A stretch of 64,000 nt of DNA. Source: Bacteroidota bacterium. GTDB lineage: Bacteria; Bacteroidota; Bacteroidia; Sphingobacteriales; Sphingobacteriaceae. This document shows, one piece after another, positions 35,073 to 44,145 of the stretch. Position numbers and translations under genes: made by a program. Positions within the stretch are counted from its first letter, which is position 1. Each line of letters starts with the position of its first letter. A model generated the notes under the pieces. The model saw only the letters and a list, made by a program, of their open reading frames with translations, was not told where the DNA came from and ran no database searches. The stretch covers positions 1 through 64,000 of the forward strand of contig JAFDZM010000065.1 of NCBI GenBank assembly GCA_018266915.1, given 5' to 3'.

Positions 35073-36179
35073 ATGAAAAAGACATATAAATATTTGTTCA
35101 CCTTGGCTGTAAATGGCTTATTATGTTCGTTTATAGCGCTATCTGCCAGTGCCCAGCATAGGGAAGGCGGGGGTGGTTCTTCCGGCGGCGGTTCACGTCC
35201 TGCAAGCAGCGGCTCATCCGGTGGTGGCTCAAGTTTCAGACCATCTACAAGCTCAGGCAACAGCAGTTTTCGCCCGTCAAACGGTGGCTTTGCACAGCGT
35301 CCATCAAATGGTGGCTTCAGGCCATCTGTAAGTGGTGTTAACAGGCCAACTGTTGGTTACAGACCGTCAGGTACAGTAGGATATGCAAGACCCGGAGTTA
35401 ACCCTAATAGCCGTGTTGCTATAGCGCCTCAACGTTTTGTAAATCCGGGCTATGGCATTGCAGCTACTCATAGAGTGGGTATAGTAAACCCGGGAGTAAC
35501 AGCATATGGCGGTGCTACTACCGCACGTAGTTATGTAGGTACCCGTGGTTATATCGGTGAAGGCGGACGTGCTTCAGTAGGTGTTGGCGGTCATGGGTTT
35601 TATGGTCCATCTTACTGGAGAACCCGTGGTTATTACCATTATAATCATGGCTATTACGGTACCTACTATGCGCCACGCTTAGGTTTCAGCATCGGATTTT
35701 TACCTTACGGATACTATCCGTTCTATTATGATGATGCTGAGTTTTTCTACAGCGGTGGTTTGTTCTATCAATATGACAACAACGAATATACCGTAGTAGA
35801 GCCACCGGTTGGTGCAGAGGTAACTACCCTGCCCTCAAACGCGCAGTCCATTATTATCAATGGTGAGCAGTATTACGAAGCCAATGGCGTTTATTATCAA
35901 CAGATCACTAAAGATGATGGCACTGTTAGTTACCAGGTGGCCGGCAAAGACGGTGAGCTTAACACCAACAATCCTAATGGCGACATGGATCAGCAACTGC
36001 CGCAGATTGGTGATATTGTTCAGGCATTACCCCCTGACTGTCGTAAGATCAGCCTGAATGGTGAAAAATACTATGTGTCTGAAGACGGTTACTACTACCA
36101 GGAAGCACGCGACAATAACAATCAAAAAGTTTACAAAATTGTCGGCACACCTGACGACGGTCCCTCTGACCAACAGTAA
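35073..36179 (+). CDS. Exported Gly/Ser/Tyr-rich DUF6515 protein
   Basis: 368 residues. Signal peptide (SASAQ). Residues 30-110 are low-complexity Gly/Ser/Arg/Pro (RPSNGGF repeats). Residues 180-240 are Tyr-rich (YYHYNHGYYGTYY...). Two DUF6515-like segments follow, with near-repeats IIINGEQYYEANGVYYQ and ISLNGEKYYVSEDGYYYQ. It is a secreted or surface protein of unknown role. The preceding 251-base gap (34822-35072) holds only AT-rich DNA. Confidence 0.8.
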   Translation: MKKTYKYLFTLAVNGLLCSFIALSASAQHREGGGGSSGGGSRPASSGSSGGGSSFRPSTSSGNSSFRPSNGGFAQRPSNGGFRPSVSGVNRPTVGYRPSGTVGYARPGVNPNSRVAIAPQRFVNPGYGIAATHRVGIVNPGVTAYGGATTARSYVGTRGYIGEGGRASVGVGGHGFYGPSYWRTRGYYHYNHGYYGTYYAPRLGFSIGFLPYGYYPFYYDDAEFFYSGGLFYQYDNNEYTVVEPPVGAEVTTLPSNAQSIIINGEQYYEANGVYYQQITKDDGTVSYQVAGKDGELNTNNPNGDMDQQLPQIGDIVQALPPDCRKISLNGEKYYVSEDGYYYQEARDNNNQKVYKIVGTPDDGPSDQQ

Positions 36180-36196
36180 TCAAACAAAATAATATT

Positions 36197-36228
36197 AAAA
36201 AAGGGATGAAAAACCTCATCCCTTTTTT
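36197..36228. terminator. Bidirectional terminator
   Basis: AAAAAAGGGATGA (36197-36209) pairs with TCATCCCTTTTTT (36216-36228) around a 6-nt loop. It separates two convergent genes. Confidence 0.88.
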
Positions 36229-36237
36229 GTTCCAAAA

Positions 36238-36789
36238 TTAAATGTCTTCCGTCTGAGATGGCCCCTTTCTTTTGCGTTCAATAAAGTTTACAACCAACCG
36301 GCTGCTTGTCATCAGGAAGAGCCCAATAAAGAATTTGGCAAAATCAATTACTATAAACTTTGACGATGGGTTCTCTTTAAACCCAATGTTAGGCATACTC
36401 ATTTGGAAATAAACAAATACTTCTCTGCAAAGCAATGGCAGATTATCGATAACCATTACGCAACCAATAACGATTACAGCAATTTGTAAAACTGTTGAAC
36501 GATGGATATTGAGCTCTAATCTCTCTTCTGCAAAACCCTTATCAAGATGTAGTTTATCTATCAGCCAATCTGTTTTAAAGAGACAATACCTCATGATTGC
36601 TACATAAATTATCACAGTAATTAATATAAAGAATGCTATTGCAAATAGGTCACCTGAACTGGCATAACCAGCTTGCCCCCGAAATGAAAGCAAGGTTGTG
36701 ATCATTTGGGGAATGGTGACAATAGCGCCAATAAGTAGATAAATACCAATAATTTTTATGATTATGGCAAATAAGGATCGTGGTGTCAT
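36238..36789 (-). CDS. Hypothetical membrane protein
   Basis: 183 residues, four membrane helices (about 8-28, 45-65, 98-118, 152-172). A GDLFAIAFFILITVIIYVAIMRYCLF helix pair and a charged C-terminus. No family recognised. Single gene, downstream of the peptidase gene. Confidence 0.65.
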   Translation of the reverse strand: MTPRSLFAIIIKIIGIYLLIGAIVTIPQMITTLLSFRGQAGYASSGDLFAIAFFILITVIIYVAIMRYCLFKTDWLIDKLHLDKGFAEERLELNIHRSTVLQIAVIVIGCVMVIDNLPLLCREVFVYFQMSMPNIGFKENPSSKFIVIDFAKFFIGLFLMTSSRLVVNFIERKRKGPSQTEDI

Positions 36790-36825
36790 GCGGTTTAAGT
36801 TTGGTGTAAGCTAAATATACCGTAT

Positions 36826-37524
36826 CTATTTTACATCCGGAAATTGCAGGATCAAATTAGGGTCAGGAATATTCTTCAGGTAATTCTCTTTCTCTGAATG
36901 ATAACCTACACCGGGATAATCACCCCACTTACCCTCCATATCAAACATCAGCTGAAAGTGCAGATGCGGCGGCCAATGACCGTTTACTTCCTGATTGCCG
37001 AATACTGCTATCTGCTCTTCTTTGGCAATGTGTTTTCCAACTGTTAATTCAATAAGACTCTCACAGTTTAAGTGCCCGTAGAGTGTATACAGAGCCAATC
37101 CATCAAGATTGTGCTGCAAAATAATTGTTGGCCCATAATCTCCAAAATGATCATTATCCTGGAAACTGTGTATTATACCTTCAATTGGCGCATAAACCGG
37201 CGTACCTGCCTCCGCCCAGATATCGACACCTAAATGCAAGCGACGGGGTTCATCCCCGGTATTGAATAATTCACTGCGGGCATACAGCGTGCGGTGCTCC
37301 ATATAACCACCGATGCCATACCTGCAATCATTTTCGGCTAATTTGGAATTTACCCAGGCACTGAACTTTTCTGTATCGAGAATATCTTCCGGACTTAATT
37401 CAGTACTTGCAGATGTAAAATCAAACTGAAAAAGATGATCGGTCTCAGAATTATAGTCAATTACCTTGCCTACCTTGTCAGGATGCACTTTGATATAGTT
37501 TGATAACAGGGTATGCTTATTCAT
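36826..37524 (-). CDS. M23 family metallopeptidase
   Basis: 232 residues. LytM-type fold: HLGVDIWAEAGTPVYAPIEGIIH, then YGPTIILQH, YGHL and the HLHFQLMF zinc-site His pair. No signal peptide is seen, so unusually the protein may be cytoplasmic or use an atypical start. Probably a peptidoglycan or carbohydrate-linked peptidase family member. Upstream 13 bases of rbfA, same strand. Confidence 0.85.
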   Translation of the reverse strand: MNKHTLLSNYIKVHPDKVGKVIDYNSETDHLFQFDFTSASTELSPEDILDTEKFSAWVNSKLAENDCRYGIGGYMEHRTLYARSELFNTGDEPRRLHLGVDIWAEAGTPVYAPIEGIIHSFQDNDHFGDYGPTIILQHNLDGLALYTLYGHLNCESLIELTVGKHIAKEEQIAVFGNQEVNGHWPPHLHFQLMFDMEGKWGDYPGVGYHSEKENYLKNIPDPNLILQFPDVK

Positions 37525-37537
37525 TAAGCAAATAGGA

Positions 37538-37909
37538 TTACTCCGTATCCGGCTGTCTTTCTTCCCTGCTTATCTTGTCGAAAATCTTATCCATGCGCTC
37601 AACGTACTCGCTGGTATCGTCTACAAAAAATTCGAGTTGAGGGATTATTCTTGCCTGGTCTTTTATGCGGGCGCCAAGTTTGTAGCGGATCTCGGATGCA
37701 TGTGCCTTGATGGTGTTTAATGCCAGTTTGGTATCGCTGGTATTAAAAAAGCTTAAAAAAACACGTGCGATCGCCAGATCGGGCGTCACCCTTACTTTGG
37801 TGATGGTGATCAATACATTTGGCAAAAGGTTCAAGCCTTCACGCTGAAATATAGCTGCCAAATCCTGTTGTATTACTCCTGCAAATTTCTGCTGACGTTT
37901 CGATTCCAT
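37538..37909 (-). CDS. rbfA: Ribosome-binding factor A
   Basis: 123 residues. KH-type fold: VRVTPDLAIARVFLSFF and PQLEFFVDDTSEYVERMDKIF are diagnostic. Assists 16S rRNA 5' end maturation and cold adaptation. It lies between the Lol-type permease gene and the peptidase, with a 7-bp repeat just upstream of its start. Confidence 0.93.
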   Translation of the reverse strand: MESKRQQKFAGVIQQDLAAIFQREGLNLLPNVLITITKVRVTPDLAIARVFLSFFNTSDTKLALNTIKAHASEIRYKLGARIKDQARIIPQLEFFVDDTSEYVERMDKIFDKISREERQPDTE

Positions 37910-37915
37910 GTTTTT

Positions 37916-38012
37916 AAGCTGAAAGGTAAAAGCATAAAGCTAAAAGCTATATAGCCACAATTTTGTTTTATTTTCATGAGAGCTTTCAGCTTTCTGCCTT
38001 AAGCCTTTGGCT
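37916..38012. repeat. Inverted 7-bp-period pair between rbfA and the permease gene
   Basis: Left arm GCTGAAA/GGTAAAA/GCATAAA/GCTAAAA (37918-37950), right arm AGCTTTC/AGCTTTC/TGCCTTA/AGCCTTT (37981-38010). AGCTGAAAG pairs with CTTTCAGCT. Confidence 0.75.
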
Positions 38013-38024
38013 CACTACCCAAAT

Positions 38025-39254
38025 CTACAATTCCTCTTTGATCTCTGCGAGTCTTTTAACACTTAATCGTGCACTAATTCCCGATGCGATTGCAGCAATG
38101 ACAGTTACGGTTAAAAACACCAGTATAAAGTCCATGAACTTCATCGCCACAGGGTATGCATCAATTGCCGTTAGGTTATCGCCAAACTTGATAAAGCCGA
38201 ATTGTTCCTGCAAAATGCAAAAGATCAAACCTATAACCATACCTGCAATACAGCCGATAATGGATATCATCATCCCTTCAAAAAAGAAGATACTTTGTAT
38301 CAATTTTTTATCAGCACCCAGGCTGGTTAATATGGCTATATCTTTTTGTTTATCGATCACCAGCATGGTTAACGAGCCGATGATATTGAAGATGGCTATA
38401 ATCATCACAAACACCAGGATCATGAAAATAAACCAACGTTCGTATTTCAAAGTTTTGTACAGATCAGCGTTTTGCTCGTATCGATTTTTGACCGTGAATT
38501 TGTCGCCTAACTTGTCTTTTATATCGCTTTGGACTGATTCCAGATCAGTCCCTTTTTTATAATTAAGGTCGATATGCGAAACATTGGCGGGCTCATTCAG
38601 CAGGTCGCGCATAAAATCAATCGGTGTTATGATCAACCCGTTAAAGTCCTGCTGAATATTGAATATACCTGACGGATAAATATATCGTACTTCAAATGCG
38701 CTCAGCGGATCAGCCCCGTTGGATGCATCCCGGCGAGGGGTATAGATCTGTAAAGCCGAAAGCTGGTCATTAATGTTGACAGACAACTTACCCTGTACCG
38801 TAGCACCTATTACTGCATAATTATGCCCGTTATTTTTAAGCGTAAACGAGCCTTTTTCGACCGTGCTATCCAGTTGTTTATTATTCAGGAATTCATCGCT
38901 CACACCCATTACTGTACCGATGAACTGGCCCGTAGTGCCATACCGGATCAACGCCTTTTCTTCCAGTACTTCGGTATAGGAAAATAACCTTGGATCCTTA
39001 TGCAAAGCCTTAAAATAAGCTGTATTCGGGTTGAATGTTTTGCCTTGCTTTGGTTCGATCTTTAGTTCGGGCGTGAAATTGCTGTACAGGTTCAGGATTA
39101 CCTTTTCAAAACCATTATATACAGAAAGAATGATCACCAACGCTGCACTTCCAATAAATACACCCAACATTGATATCCCAGAAAGAATATTGATAGCATG
39201 AACCTTCTTTCTTGAAAAAAGGTACCGTTTGGCTATGTAAATCGCAGTATTCAA
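38025..39254 (-). CDS. Lipoprotein-release-type ABC permease (LolC/E, FtsX fold)
   Basis: 409 residues. Four membrane helices: one near residues 18-45 (INILSGISMLGVFIGSAALVI), and three at the C-terminus with a periplasmic MacB-like domain between. Related to LolC/E, which extracts outer-membrane lipoproteins from the inner membrane. The LolD ATPase is not in the window. Cotranscription with rbfA is possible. Confidence 0.88.
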   Translation of the reverse strand: MNTAIYIAKRYLFSRKKVHAINILSGISMLGVFIGSAALVIILSVYNGFEKVILNLYSNFTPELKIEPKQGKTFNPNTAYFKALHKDPRLFSYTEVLEEKALIRYGTTGQFIGTVMGVSDEFLNNKQLDSTVEKGSFTLKNNGHNYAVIGATVQGKLSVNINDQLSALQIYTPRRDASNGADPLSAFEVRYIYPSGIFNIQQDFNGLIITPIDFMRDLLNEPANVSHIDLNYKKGTDLESVQSDIKDKLGDKFTVKNRYEQNADLYKTLKYERWFIFMILVFVMIIAIFNIIGSLTMLVIDKQKDIAILTSLGADKKLIQSIFFFEGMMISIIGCIAGMVIGLIFCILQEQFGFIKFGDNLTAIDAYPVAMKFMDFILVFLTVTVIAAIASGISARLSVKRLAEIKEEL

Positions 39255-39261
39255 AGGTTGT

Positions 39262-39336
39262 ATGTTTTACGTATTCGTTATACGCTTCATTTCCCGCTAA
39301 AACTACGTAAAACGTATAACTTCAAACGTATAACTT
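39262..39336. repeat. Inverted 7-bp-period pair after the metallo-hydrolase gene
   Basis: TTACGTA/TTCGTTA/TACGCTT on the left and ACGTAAA/ACGTATA/ACTTCAA/ACGTATA on the right. The right arm touches the metallo-hydrolase stop codon. Confidence 0.65.
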
Positions 39337-39970
39337 AAAAAAACGGGTTATGCTTTTTTTCAAAGCCGATGGTGGTCTCGGTACCGTGGCCAGGATAAAC
39401 TACGCAATCCTCCGGCAGGGTAAATAGTTTTTCGCGTATATTGGTGATCAGTTGATCATAATTTCCGCCGGGCAGATCGGTACGGCCTATGCTTCCCCTG
39501 AACAACACATCGCCGCCTACCAGCATATTGGCAGGTTCGTCATAAAAGCAAAGATGCGCGGGTGAGTGGCCTGGAGCGAAGATCAATTGCAGATCGGTAT
39601 TGCCAAAAGAAACCGTTCCTTCCTCAGGAAGATAATGATCCGGCAGTGGGGATAGCTCATACTGAAAACCCATTTGTGGCGCATAGGCAGGAACAGAGGC
39701 CAGTACATAGGATTCGCCTTCATTAAACTGAGGTTTTAATCCATACTGATCAAATATGAATTTATTGCCCAGCACATGGTCGATATGGCAATGCGTATTC
39801 AGCAACAGTACAGGTTTTAATTGGTTATCCCTGATGAAATTCACCACAGCATTCTGCTCTGCAGCGGTATACATTCCAGGGTCGATGATCACGCACTCGC
39901 GCGTCTCATCAAATAAAATATAGGTATTCTCCTGGTAAGGGTTATTTACGAATGCTCGGATTTTAGACAT
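39335..39970 (-). CDS. MBL-fold metallo-hydrolase, glyoxalase-II-like
   Basis: 211 residues. Zn-binding THCHIDH motif (residues 59-65), then the FAPGHSPAH, GGDVLF and VYPGHGTET motifs. Hydroxyacylglutathione hydrolase or persulfide dioxygenase relatives have the same pattern; the exact thiol substrate is open. Confidence 0.88.
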   Translation of the reverse strand: MSKIRAFVNNPYQENTYILFDETRECVIIDPGMYTAAEQNAVVNFIRDNQLKPVLLLNTHCHIDHVLGNKFIFDQYGLKPQFNEGESYVLASVPAYAPQMGFQYELSPLPDHYLPEEGTVSFGNTDLQLIFAPGHSPAHLCFYDEPANMLVGGDVLFRGSIGRTDLPGGNYDQLITNIREKLFTLPEDCVVYPGHGTETTIGFEKKHNPFF

Positions 39971-39983
39971 GATGCAAAGGTAG

Positions 39984-40118
39984 CGAAAGTCGGAATGCGA
40001 AGTGCCGATTGCGGAATGATTTTGAATTCGGAATGCTGAAGGTGGAATGCGGAATTTATTTGTAACTATCTTAGATTAGATAATTCCGCGCTGGGCATTC
40101 CGACTTCCGCATTCAAAC
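39984..40118. repeat. Inverted 7-bp-period pair between gldD and the metallo-hydrolase
   Basis: Left arm AGTCGGA/ATGCGAA/GTGCCGA/TTGCGGA/ATGATTT/TGAATTC/GGAATGC... (39989-40057); right arm ATTCCGC/GCTGGGC/ATTCCGA/CTTCCGC/ATTCAAA (40083-40117). About 10 units on the left, the longest array seen. It lies between the stop of gldD and the start of the hydrolase. Confidence 0.8.
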
Positions 40119-40724
40119 TCACTTCCACCTGAACGTTTTGATCATCGTATCGATATCCTTCTTCACAAATTTCAACACCGGTTGTATCGAGTCCAGGCGC
40201 GGGGTGTTGTTGAAATAGAGTGCACCACGCATGTAGTTTTTTACGCTGTCGGTAATAAAGAATTGAATAGATGATGCGGCATTACCATCAATAGTGTAAT
40301 AAATACCGTAAACTTTCCGATCAGGATTATGGATGATAGCCTGGTCAATCGATGTAGCTTTTACCGTATGTTTAAAAGCGAAATTACGGGCATCTTCGGT
40401 TAGTTCATTGAATACTTTTTTCGAGGTAATGCTTTCATAACTCAGGTGAAGTGTGCCATTAAACTGCGGGAATTGCATATTGAGCAGGTATTTCATATTG
40501 TACAGCTTCTTATCCTTTCTTTCAGGCGCAACATTAGTATCCTTTTCTATCACTGCATATTTTGGGTAGATAAAAGTGAACGGATATTGACTGTTATACT
40601 GCTGATATGCCTTTTCAGGAAAAATAATACGGAAGTACCCGCGCGGCTTCGGCGAATAATCATGATTGCCATTGCAGGCGGCAATTAATATCAAAACTGG
40701 CAGGAGCCATATTAATTTCTTCAT
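40119..40724 (-). CDS. gldD: Gliding-motility lipoprotein GldD
   Basis: 201 residues from ATG (MKKLIWLLPV) that overlaps the aroE stop by ATGA; eight codons further upstream are open but overlap aroE. Lipobox IAAC. The GldD signature is PKPRGYFRIIFPEKAYQ near residues 25-41. In Flavobacterium GldD is needed for type IX secretion and gliding. It is kept widely in Bacteroidota that do not glide. Translationally coupled to aroE. Confidence 0.92.
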   Translation of the reverse strand: MKKLIWLLPVLILIAACNGNHDYSPKPRGYFRIIFPEKAYQQYNSQYPFTFIYPKYAVIEKDTNVAPERKDKKLYNMKYLLNMQFPQFNGTLHLSYESITSKKVFNELTEDARNFAFKHTVKATSIDQAIIHNPDRKVYGIYYTIDGNAASSIQFFITDSVKNYMRGALYFNNTPRLDSIQPVLKFVKKDIDTMIKTFRWK

Positions 40725-41521
40725 GGATATATTTTTTTTGAATTCCATATCTCCCAGGATCTTTCAGCCTGCAATACTAACATTTCATATCCATTTTTTG
40801 TAGCGGCACCCATTTCCGCCCCTTTTTTCAAAAATAAGGTTTCTTCGGGATTATAGATCAGGTCATAAAGCAAGTGGTCATCCGTAATGACCTCGTACCT
40901 GATTGGAGGGCATTCATCTACATTTGGTGACATGCCTATGGGTGTCGTATTAATGATCAGTTTATGCTGCTTAATATGATGAGGCTTTAATTCGCTGAAC
41001 AAAATATGACCGGGTGCAGGTTTGCGGGTAACTATTTTATAATTGATACCCAAATTATCCAGCACACATTTTACTGCTTTGGCTGCACCGCCATCGCCCA
41101 AAACCAATGCTTCGTCATGCTGACGCTTAAGCAAAGGCTTTAATGAATGTTCAAACCCATAGATATCTGTATTAAAACCTTCCAGCTTAAAATCATGACC
41201 TTTTATGCCTACTTCGCCACTAAAGGCAGCGGTAACGGGGCTTTCAGCTGTTATACGGATACAGTTTACGGCTCCGGCTGTACGGGCATCGTGCTCAACC
41301 CAGTCGAGATATTTAAGCACATGTATCTTATGCGGAACGGTGACATTAAGTCCGCACAAATCCGGGTGGCTTTTCAATAAAGCGGGCAACTCGGTGATGT
41401 GCTGTATAGGGAACAGTTCGTATTTGCTGTCTGTTATCCCCTCATTTTCAAATTTTGTGGTAAAGAATTTCTTAGAAAAGGAATGAGAAAGCGGAAATCC
41501 AATTAAACCGTACAGTTTCAT
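40721..41521 (-). CDS. aroE: Shikimate dehydrogenase
   Basis: 266 residues. NADPH-dependent conversion of 3-dehydroshikimate to shikimate. Motifs are IGFPLSHSFSKKFF (substrate loop), NVTVPHK, the GDGGAAKAV dinucleotide loop and NTTPIGM. Tightly coupled to gldD downstream. Confidence 0.96.
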   Translation of the reverse strand: MKLYGLIGFPLSHSFSKKFFTTKFENEGITDSKYELFPIQHITELPALLKSHPDLCGLNVTVPHKIHVLKYLDWVEHDARTAGAVNCIRITAESPVTAAFSGEVGIKGHDFKLEGFNTDIYGFEHSLKPLLKRQHDEALVLGDGGAAKAVKCVLDNLGINYKIVTRKPAPGHILFSELKPHHIKQHKLIINTTPIGMSPNVDECPPIRYEVITDDHLLYDLIYNPEETLFLKKGAEMGAATKNGYEMLVLQAERSWEIWNSKKIYP

Positions 41522-41565
41522 TATTAGATATGAGATTTGAGTATTGAGATATAAGACATTTTTAT
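41522..41565. repeat. 7-bp-period array between aroE and the hypothetical gene
   Basis: TAGATAT/GAGATTT/GAGTATT/GAGATAT/AAGACAT in register, starting at the aroE start codon. A small AGACAT/ATGTCT hairpin ends it. Confidence 0.65.
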
Positions 41566-41619
41566 GTCTGTAATATTATAACAAAGAAACGGAATAAGTA
41601 AAAAATATTGGCCTATTGT

Positions 41620-42216
41620 CTATTTGATTTCGATATCAGGGATACTATACTGACCTACTTTATTAAGATCGTCAACCCTGGTGGTTTTAAGGTTCTTTAA
41701 AAACGAAGAAATGTCCTTATCATAACCGCGCTGGGAAATAGAAAATAATACTATCCCTCTACGACCCGACTTGTCTGAATAGATTTTATAGCGATAAACA
41801 TTGCGTTCAACCACGGTAGTTTTATTTCCTGCACCATCACTCAGTATAAAATCCAGCATGCATTCTGCTTTATCATTATTTTCCAGGATTTCATAGTTCA
41901 CAATAGCGTCGGTTTTTTTGCGGTCTTGCAATTCATTTGCTTTTACATCGAGCATTTCGCGGGGAGTTGCATCAACAATGGCAACATCAATAAAAATCAT
42001 TCTATTGAAGTGATCGATAGATTCACCCGCCGGAATATATTCCTGCTTATAATACATATCATTAGGGTGATAGCTCGCCATAAGTTTGTATTTGACATTA
42101 TCAAATGTCAATATTTCGGGGATACTGTAATAGTTTCTCACCTCCTGATCATTTTTGTAGGTAAAGCTGGTTGTCAACCACAGTACCGCAATAAGATATA
42201 AGACCCTATTCATCAT
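41620..42216 (-). CDS. Exported hypothetical protein
   Basis: 198 residues with a signal peptide (MMNRVLYLIAVLWLTTSF). The middle (FIDVAIVDATPREMLDVKANELQ...MLDFILSDG) is a mixed alpha/beta pattern. I see no family. It overlaps the upstream methyltransferase gene by one base (TAATG), so the two are coupled. Confidence 0.7.
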   Translation of the reverse strand: MMNRVLYLIAVLWLTTSFTYKNDQEVRNYYSIPEILTFDNVKYKLMASYHPNDMYYKQEYIPAGESIDHFNRMIFIDVAIVDATPREMLDVKANELQDRKKTDAIVNYEILENNDKAECMLDFILSDGAGNKTTVVERNVYRYKIYSDKSGRRGIVLFSISQRGYDKDISSFLKNLKTTRVDDLNKVGQYSIPDIEIK

Positions 42217-43034
42217 TACTTCCTCCCTGCTATCATCATATGCGGACTTAATGAAAGTAATCCCGGATCGTTTTCGGTAAGCTTCACCAGTTGCATTATC
42301 TTTTCCTTCTTTTTTGAATCTGAACGCGTTTCAAAATAGTTTTTGTCCATCCAGATCAGGCCTTCAACGGCATAAGTATCAATATAGGTTAAACCGGACT
42401 CTACAAATTCAGCTTTCAGCTCATCAGGACGATGAAAATAGGCTGATGGTAGTACGCCCGGCATATTTTTAGGTGGTGTATGGATTCCGCTTTTCAATTC
42501 GCCCATACACATATCGAATATCTCAGGTGCATGGATAAAACCATTTAACAAGGCGGCAATGGTTGAGGCGGTGTGATTTATCGCAAAACCTAATACAACT
42601 CCTTTAGGCTTTAGAACTCTTTTTGCTTCGCTCATTGCGCGGATTCTATCTACTTTAGATTGAAGATGGTAAAGCGGTCCGTGTAAGATCACCACATCTG
42701 CAATATTATCTGCCAACTCCAGTTTTTGCGCTTCGCCTAATAGACTTTTAAAAGACTTCTTTAACTTATTTGATCGTTTAGTTGCCTGGCGGATATGCTT
42801 TTCAACCGGATCGATCAAGATTACTTCATGGCCCAAACCGGCTAACCATTCAGAATAAACTCCAGGCCCACCTCCTACATCTATGATCGTTCCTTTTTTA
42901 GGCAGATAACGACTAATGAGTTCCTTATTCCGCTCAAACTCCAGCGGACCGAGGCCCAATTGCAAACGGCCTTCTTCTGAAGTATTAGAATAAAAATCGT
43001 CTATATCGGAATTGATGAGCTTGGATGCGGCCAT
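42216..43034 (-). CDS. Class I SAM-dependent methyltransferase
   Basis: 272 residues from ATG (MAASKLINS); eight further codons, up to a TTG, are open. SAM-binding GTIIDVGGGPGVYSEWLAG (motif I), acidic VILIDP (motif II), then VVILHGPLYHL and VLKPKGVVLGF. Substrate not inferable. Coupled to the downstream exported hypothetical. Confidence 0.85.
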   Translation of the reverse strand: MAASKLINSDIDDFYSNTSEEGRLQLGLGPLEFERNKELISRYLPKKGTIIDVGGGPGVYSEWLAGLGHEVILIDPVEKHIRQATKRSNKLKKSFKSLLGEAQKLELADNIADVVILHGPLYHLQSKVDRIRAMSEAKRVLKPKGVVLGFAINHTASTIAALLNGFIHAPEIFDMCMGELKSGIHTPPKNMPGVLPSAYFHRPDELKAEFVESGLTYIDTYAVEGLIWMDKNYFETRSDSKKKEKIMQLVKLTENDPGLLSLSPHMMIAGRK

Positions 43035-43054
43035 AATTTTACGTCCGAAGATAA

Positions 43055-43086
43055 ACAAAAAAGCCCTCAGAAATCAATCCGAAGGC
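43055..43086 (-). terminator. Terminator after the phosphosulfolactate synthase gene
   Basis: In RNA, GCCUUCGGA pairs with UCUGAGGGC (9 bp with two GU pairs) around UUGAUU, followed by U7. On the DNA plus strand it spans 43055-43086. Confidence 0.75.
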
Positions 43087-43109
43087 CTCGCTAACATATG
43101 CAGATGTAT

Positions 43110-43874
43110 TTAAAGGTTCAAAAAATGATCGAAAGTATCGCTGCGGATACCTAAACGAAGTGTTTCCAGCGGTATCACTTCTGCAGGTGCTATATTACCC
43201 AAACTCACATTGGCGCCTATCAACTTAATAAACCACACCTGCTGTGCCTTTTGCGGGGCTTCCCAAATAATTTTTTCTTCAGGTATCTGGGTTAATATTT
43301 CATCTACCAAACCCTGTCTTACTTCTCCTGAATCACGATAAATACCCACATTACCACTTTCACGCGCTTCAGCTATCACCTTCCATGACCCTGCCTGGAT
43401 TTCGGCATCCATCAGTTTGATCCATTTATATGGCGCAAAAATCTTTGTTACATCCTTAGAGCCAACTTCGGATATCACCGTAACCTGATCACTTAGTTTG
43501 CGGATGTAGTCGCATTTTACTTCGTGTTCTATTTCTATCGAACCGTCCGATACTTCGGCATGTTCCATTTGGTATTTATCCAACGTGCGGCGATAGTCGT
43601 CAAATTGGTTACGTATAACAAATGCTTCAAATAAAGTCCCGCCAAAATAGACCGGGATACCTGCTGCACGATAAAGCTTTAACTTCTCATCCAGGTTTGG
43701 AGTAACAAATGATGTTGCCCAGCCCAACTTCACAATATCTGTATACGGACCGCCTACTTCTATAAAATCCTCAACCTGGCGCAGACTTAACCCCTTATCC
43801 ATTACCATCGTAATGCCACTGTTTCGGGGTTTAACAGTGCGTTCCGGAATATTATTCAAAGGGTAGTTCATCAT
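43110..43874 (-). CDS. Phosphosulfolactate synthase family protein (ComA-like)
   Basis: 254 residues. The family adds sulfite to phosphoenolpyruvate, giving phosphosulfolactate, the first step of coenzyme M synthesis in methanogens. The TIM-barrel patterns are visible: ITMVMDKG, DIVKLGWATS, YFGGTLFEAF, VISEVGSK, KLMDAEIQAGSWKVI, IWEAPQKAQQVWFI. In a Bacteroidete there is no coenzyme M; a sulfolactate or cysteate route (for example sulfonolipid precursors) is a possible use. No partner genes nearby. Family call firm, role inferred. Confidence 0.85.
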   Translation of the reverse strand: MMNYPLNNIPERTVKPRNSGITMVMDKGLSLRQVEDFIEVGGPYTDIVKLGWATSFVTPNLDEKLKLYRAAGIPVYFGGTLFEAFVIRNQFDDYRRTLDKYQMEHAEVSDGSIEIEHEVKCDYIRKLSDQVTVISEVGSKDVTKIFAPYKWIKLMDAEIQAGSWKVIAEARESGNVGIYRDSGEVRQGLVDEILTQIPEEKIIWEAPQKAQQVWFIKLIGANVSLGNIAPAEVIPLETLRLGIRSDTFDHFLNL

Positions 43875-44145
43875 TATTTATTTTAGTTATAGACTATAAC
43901 AAAAAGTTTTAACGCCGCAAAGTTGATGAAAAATGTGCAGATGTGCAAATATGCGGATGTGCAGATGAAATAAGAAACGGATTTTTTACAAAGGGGTGGA
44001 TGTGCAAATGCGAGGATGTGCAGATGTGCACATGAATTAACAGATGGTATAGCTAAGTTAAATGCAGATGGACGGCATGCAAATCTAATTTGCACATTCA
44101 CACATCTGCATATTTGCACATCTGCACATCCAAAAATCTGCACAT
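43875..44145. repeat. Cluster of 8-bp-period arrays (GTGCAGAT type)
   Basis: A 271-base gap. Two arrays in one orientation (43934-43966 and 43994-44034) face a third of opposite orientation (44089-44148). Units such as GTGCAGAT, GTGCAAAT and ATGCGGAT are perfectly spaced. The last arm overlaps the TPR gene stop. A long but meaningless open frame runs through the repeats and should not be annotated. Confidence 0.85.

Noticed and set aside
40725..40748. Longer GldD start
   Set aside because: It would overlap aroE by 28 bases and lacks signal-peptide logic; the ATGA overlap at 40721-40724 is the better choice.
43883..44143. Open frame of 86 codons on the minus strand
   Set aside because: It translates the 8-bp repeat (CADVQICRC-like) and has no protein character beyond the repeat.
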